From IMG/VR virus record IMGVR_UViG_3300036770_003769, positions 1 through 55,101 of that record: a stretch of 55,101 nt of DNA; one strand, 5' to 3'. This DNA comes from a virus. This document shows positions 52,219 through 55,101 of the stretch, in pieces; within the stretch, counting starts at the first letter, position 1, and each line of letters opens with the position of its first letter. The notes beneath the pieces were generated by a model. That model made no database searches. It was not told the origin of the DNA and saw nothing but the letters and a program-made list of their open reading frames with translations. A program made the position numbers and the translations under genes.

Positions 52219-52595
52219 TAGAAACCCACCTTCACTGAACCAGAGAGATAACCATACCGCACACCGAGATGATACTCGAGATACTCGGTGTCACCGTTGG
52301 TGTCATAAGTATCGTGGAGATGGCGAATCGCATCTTCGCGACTGCAACTATTCAGATACGACAGAATGTTGGGAATCACAATCCTCTCAAGATGCCTCTC
52401 AACAGCAAGTTGCTCTTGACGCTCACGTTCAGCCTCCGACTCGGCTTCGGCGATGAGAAAGTCCCAAACCATCTGCTTTTCGTCAGCAGTACCCTTTTCC
52501 CACTTCGCCCAGAAGTCTGCGCGAGGACGTGACCCATAAGCCTCTTTGTAGAGGTCCGAGACGATTCGTTCGTCGAACGTATATTGCTTTTCCAT
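52218..52595 (-). CDS. Hypothetical phage protein
   Basis: 125 residues from the ATG at 52595; an ATG at 52601 touches the -10 box and is less likely. Acidic helical middle (EAESEAERERQEQLAVERHL). The promoter at 52602-52630 places +1 at or near this ATG, so a leaderless message is possible. Last gene of its operon with the upstream coiled-coil genes. Confidence 0.6.
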   Translation of the reverse strand: MEKQYTFDERIVSDLYKEAYGSRPRADFWAKWEKGTADEKQMVWDFLIAEAESEAERERQEQLAVERHLERIVIPNILSYLNSCSREDAIRHLHDTYDTNGDTEYLEYHLGVRYGYLSGSVKVGF

Positions 52596-52601
52596 ATTCA
52601 T

Positions 52602-52630
52602 ATTATCTCATAAAAAGCCCGAAAAAGCAA
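52602..52630 (-). promoter_or_regulatory. Sigma70-type promoter
   Basis: Minus strand TTGCTT, 17 bases, GATAAT. Its -35 lies in an AAGGGG/CCCCTT hairpin that abuts CGTAAGTTGTTGATT repeats. Confidence 0.72.
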
Positions 52631-52702
52631 GGGGTAAAAACCCCTTAAGAATCAATAACTTACGCCAACCCCCCAAAACCCCTGTAAAATCAACAACTTA
52701 CG
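52629..52702 (-). repeat. Hairpin and CGTAAGTTGTTGATT repeat pair
   Basis: An AAGGGGT/ACCCCTT hairpin (52629-52646) is followed upstream by one near-perfect and one perfect copy of the 15-base motif (52650-52664 and 52688-52702). Mirrors the 48.4-kb region, with the order of hairpin and repeats changed. Confidence 0.72.
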
Positions 52703-52712
52703 CTAGAATTTA

Positions 52713-53741
52713 TCAATTTTCTATGTATTTTATGAATTGATTTGCTGATTTTTGCCAGTTTATTCCACCAACACTCATGTATGTTGACAAACGATCTACA
52801 TTCAACGCAAAACAAACCGCAGTTGATAAATCTTCATCAACGTATCCATTGACTCCATTTTTAATTTGATCAATTGGTCCTGTTACTGGGTATGCGGCAA
52901 CTGGCGTTCCGCAAGCCATGGCTTCGAGAATGACAATTCCATAGGTATCAACCTTGCTTGGGAAAACGAACACATCTGCTGATTGATAGCATTGCGCTAG
53001 TTGTGTGCCAAATTTATATCCAATAAAGCGAATATTAGGATATTTCTTTTGTAGTTTGTTTTTATATGGACCATCACCAACAACGACTTTGATAACTTCT
53101 GCTGTTGGTGGAACGCATCCAGAAACATCTAACTCGCAAAATTCATCTAGATTCTTTTCTTTACTTACACGCCCAACATATAATAGAACAACTTTGTTGT
53201 CTCTATATTTGTCATTGAACCGAAAATGCGCATCATATCCTTTACCAAGAACAACCGAGTTCCAGTGAGAATTTTCTTTTGCGTTTGATTCAGAAGAACA
53301 CATAACGTATTTTGCATTCTTATGAAACCAATCGAAATACCATTTAGTCCATGAAACTGGAATATTGAACATCTCATTTAGAAATTCTGGGAACTTGGTA
53401 TGGTATGATGTTGTGTATCGAATTCCAAGTTTTTCGAGAACTCGTTTGGCTTGAAAACCAAGAATGCCTTCCGTGGCAATATGATATCGAGTATCATGTC
53501 CTAGTTTATGCCAATGCACGTCTCGCTCTTCAATTATCTGAAACATGGTCTTGTAACTACAAAACGGAAGTGTGACTTCTTTGTAGAATGGGAATTTCAT
53601 ATTGCTAAACAATCCTGGATGAATGACATCCACTGTCACACCAGGAGGCAGGTTTGCAATGATGTTTTTGTACGTTGTCACCACACCATTTACTTGCGGT
53701 TCCCACGCATCTGTGATGAGAACTATTTTTGTCCGTGCCAT
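52713..53741 (-). CDS. Family 4 glycosyltransferase
   Basis: 342 residues from the ATG at 53741; longer starts overlap the LpxH-like gene. Two Rossmann domains: KIVLITDAWEPQVNGVVTTY at the N-terminus and LLYVGRVSKEKNLDEF, then VFVFPSKVDTYGIVILEAMA at the C-terminus (EX7E-type donor site). It resembles alpha-mannosyl- or sulfoquinovosyl-type transferases. It is paired with the LpxH-like gene, so an envelope glycolipid target is likely. This pairing is known in bacterial operons. Confidence 0.85.
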   Translation of the reverse strand: MARTKIVLITDAWEPQVNGVVTTYKNIIANLPPGVTVDVIHPGLFSNMKFPFYKEVTLPFCSYKTMFQIIEERDVHWHKLGHDTRYHIATEGILGFQAKRVLEKLGIRYTTSYHTKFPEFLNEMFNIPVSWTKWYFDWFHKNAKYVMCSSESNAKENSHWNSVVLGKGYDAHFRFNDKYRDNKVVLLYVGRVSKEKNLDEFCELDVSGCVPPTAEVIKVVVGDGPYKNKLQKKYPNIRFIGYKFGTQLAQCYQSADVFVFPSKVDTYGIVILEAMACGTPVAAYPVTGPIDQIKNGVNGYVDEDLSTAVCFALNVDRLSTYMSVGGINWQKSANQFIKYIEN

Positions 53742-54466
53742 TCTACTATCTCCCATCTTCCGTCATAGTGTTCAACTAATGCTGTGCAAGATTCTACCCA
53801 GTCACCATCGTTCATATATTCAATGCCGTTGATTGTTTTGATTTCTGCTCTATGCACATGACCACAAATCACACCATCGGCTTTTTGTTTTCTACAGTAG
53901 TCTGCAATCAAATCTTCGAAATTGTTTACATATGAAACTGCTTCTTTCGTTTTGTTTTTGAGATACTGACTCAAACTCCAGTGCGGCATATCAAACCAAT
54001 TACGAACTTTACTTACAAGAACGTTTAGACGCAACAACACATTATACAGCATATCGCCAAGATGATACAGCCATTGAAGTTTGGTTCTCAATACACCATC
54101 GAACAGATCACCGTGAATCACCATATATGTTTTACCATTCACACCTTCATGTCGACATTGATTGACTAGATCAATATTACCGAAATGAATATCGAACGGC
54201 AATAGATCACGAAACGCATCGTCGTGATTGCCAACAACATAAGTGACCTTCGTATTATTTTTTGCTGCCTTGAGAATTTTACGAATCACATCAGTGTGTG
54301 ATTGCAGCCAATAGAATTTTCTTTTCAATCGCCAGCCATCGATAATGTCGCCGACGAGATATAAATTTTCGCTTGAGTTATTTTTCAGAAAATCGCATAG
54401 CAAATCTGCTTTACATCCCCTTGATCCAAGATGGACATCGGAGATAAAGATTGACTTGTATTGCAT
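53723..54466 (-). CDS. LpxH-like calcineurin-type phosphoesterase
   Basis: 247 residues. Metallophosphoesterase motifs in order: SDVHLG (D10, H12), VGDIIDGW (D40), VGNHDD (N80, H81), VIHGD (H118), CGHVHRAE. This order is that of UDP-2,3-diacylglucosamine diphosphatase and its relatives. It may hydrolyse a lipid-A precursor or a UDP-linked intermediate. The ATG at 54466 lies just after a hairpin that covers its RBS (54471-54489). It overlaps the GT4 gene by 19 nt. Confidence 0.85.
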   Translation of the reverse strand: MQYKSIFISDVHLGSRGCKADLLCDFLKNNSSENLYLVGDIIDGWRLKRKFYWLQSHTDVIRKILKAAKNNTKVTYVVGNHDDAFRDLLPFDIHFGNIDLVNQCRHEGVNGKTYMVIHGDLFDGVLRTKLQWLYHLGDMLYNVLLRLNVLVSKVRNWFDMPHWSLSQYLKNKTKEAVSYVNNFEDLIADYCRKQKADGVICGHVHRAEIKTINGIEYMNDGDWVESCTALVEHYDGRWEIVEWHGQK

Positions 54467-54470
54467 TGAA

Positions 54471-54489
54471 GACTCCTAGAACTGGAGTC
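54471..54489 (-). promoter_or_regulatory. Hairpin covering the LpxH-like RBS
   Basis: Minus strand GACTCC/GGAGTC, 7-nt loop, encloses the AGGAG RBS 5-10 nt before the ATG. A TATACT at 54490-54495 would put +1 near the base of the stem, but no -35 box is seen. Confidence 0.5.
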
Positions 54490-54614
54490 AGTATATAGAT
54501 CAGGATTATTAAGATTTAGTTAAAATTTGATACAAAATACAACATAATCAAAATTAAAGTTATTCCTATTGCTGATGAAATAAGACTATACAAAATCAGC
54601 GATAAAGGATGCTC

Positions 54615-54641
54615 CAAAAAAGAAGGGGACCGAAGTCCCCC
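54615..54641 (-). terminator. Rho-independent terminator after the TonB-receptor gene
   Basis: Minus strand GGGGAC-TTCG-GTCCCC followed by TTCTTTTTT, 27 nt after the stop. Almost identical to the element at 46975, which suggests both belong to one genome. Confidence 0.9.
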
Positions 54642-54667
54642 TCTCTTGTTTTTGTTACTGGGTAACA

Positions 54668-55101
54668 TTAGAACTTGAACTTAACGCCAAGTTGCATTGC
54701 CCAGCGTGATTCACCACGGTTGTCGCGGAGAGTTAGGTCACGAACATCCGTTGTACGGAAATCGTAAACATACTTTCCTGATGCGTCAACACCAGCAAAT
54801 CGAGCAACACCAAAGGCACCTGGGAATCCGACTTCTTCAATCTTACCCCAGTCCTTATTGATCATGTTACCGATGTTCATCACATCGAGCCACACTTCAC
54901 CCTTCATACCAGCATACACTGGCAATTCTTGGCTCAAGCGAAGATCAACAGTATGAACCCAAGGAGCGTTGTCGCCGTTTACTTCAGCAATGCCACCTTG
55001 ATGCTTTGCAAGATTTTTATTGCTTGCAAGATAATCAAAGAATGCTTGCTCCATAGCAGCGCCACCCTTGAATACAACTTCACCCTTGTTTGGCACATAG
55101 A
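54668..55101 (-). CDS. Oar-like TonB-dependent receptor, C-terminal part
   Basis: About 144 residues visible; the frame runs past the right edge, so the N-terminus is missing. Sequence motifs match the C-terminal barrel of Oar-type TonB-dependent receptors: FKGGAAMEQAFFDYLASNKN, GDNAPWVHTVDLRLSQELPV, GEVWLDVMNIGNMINKDWG and the terminal strand SRWAMQLGVKFKF ending in F. These proteins are outer-membrane barrels that take up large substrates. It is unexpected in a phage; either the phage carries a receptor gene or the contig joins host DNA. The shared terminator favours one genome. Confidence 0.82.
   Translation of the reverse strand, partial: YVPNKGEVVFKGGAAMEQAFFDYLASNKNLAKHQGGIAEVNGDNAPWVHTVDLRLSQELPVYAGMKGEVWLDVMNIGNMINKDWGKIEEVGFPGAFGVARFAGVDASGKYVYDFRTTDVRDLTLRDNRGESRWAMQLGVKFKF

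Noticed and set aside
54520-54620. Short hydrophobic frame ending ...LYFVSNFN on the minus strand
   Set aside because: No start codon with an RBS; could be a remnant, but not supported.

Overview
The window is a stretch of a large T4-like (contractile-tail) phage genome. It carries a nearly complete baseplate/tail module with T4 gene content (gp6, gp7-like, gp8, gp25, gp5, gp27, gp53, gp48, gp4, gp2-like, gp54, gp26, gp51-like, tape measure), followed by replication and late-transcription genes (gp32, gp59, gp33), PhoH and many small overlapping phage ORFs. The gp32 without zinc ligands, the GXY-collagen fibres and the DUF4815-type protein resemble the cyanophage/rhizobiophage branch of T4-like phages rather than coliphage T4. 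Host is inferred, not shown: a circularly permuted (two-piece) tmRNA, an Oar-like TonB-dependent receptor, SleB hydrolases and AhpD together point to a proteobacterium, most likely alphaproteobacterial.

Layout. 1-9.9 kb (minus): collagen-like tail fibres and small tail proteins. 9.9-29.7 kb (minus): virion proteins and baseplate wedge/hub genes in T4-like relation. 29.7-34.6 kb (plus): gp4, gp2-like, gp54, gp26 with a -1 frameshift into gp51, and the tape measure. A bidirectional terminator at 34.55 kb separates this from 34.6-36.4 kb (minus): gp32, gp59, gp33. 36.4-42.8 kb (minus): GMP reductase, two SleB cell-wall hydrolases, a sugar/glycosyltransferase cassette, the permuted tmRNA, and an AhpD/EF-hand/AhpC peroxide-defence cassette. 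42.9-47 kb: nuclease, PhoH, HAD phosphatase and conserved phage unknowns. 47-52.6 kb: a dense array of tiny overlapping ORFs with sigma70-type promoters, including a winged-helix protein, an I78-type inhibitor and a SWIM zinc-finger protein. 52.7-54.5 kb: an LpxH-like phosphoesterase and a GT4 glycosyltransferase. The right edge holds the C-terminal part of an Oar-like TonB-dependent receptor.

How it fits together. The left half builds the tail and its adhesion fibres. The centre replicates DNA and switches on late genes (gp33). The right half appears to manage the host: purine pool (GuaC), oxidative stress (AhpC/AhpD), ribosome rescue (tmRNA), envelope chemistry (epimerase, glycosyltransferases, LpxH-like) and lysis (SleB pair, M15 domain on gp5). 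The most unusual items are the complete permuted tmRNA gene with its own 12-residue tag, a T_TTT_TTC frameshift site at the very end of gp26 that opens into a gp51-like domain with no ATG of its own, and the peroxide-defence cassette directly upstream of the tmRNA. Early-type promoters have TTGACT-like/TATACT-like boxes with 17-bp spacers; possible T4-type late promoters read TAATAAATA.
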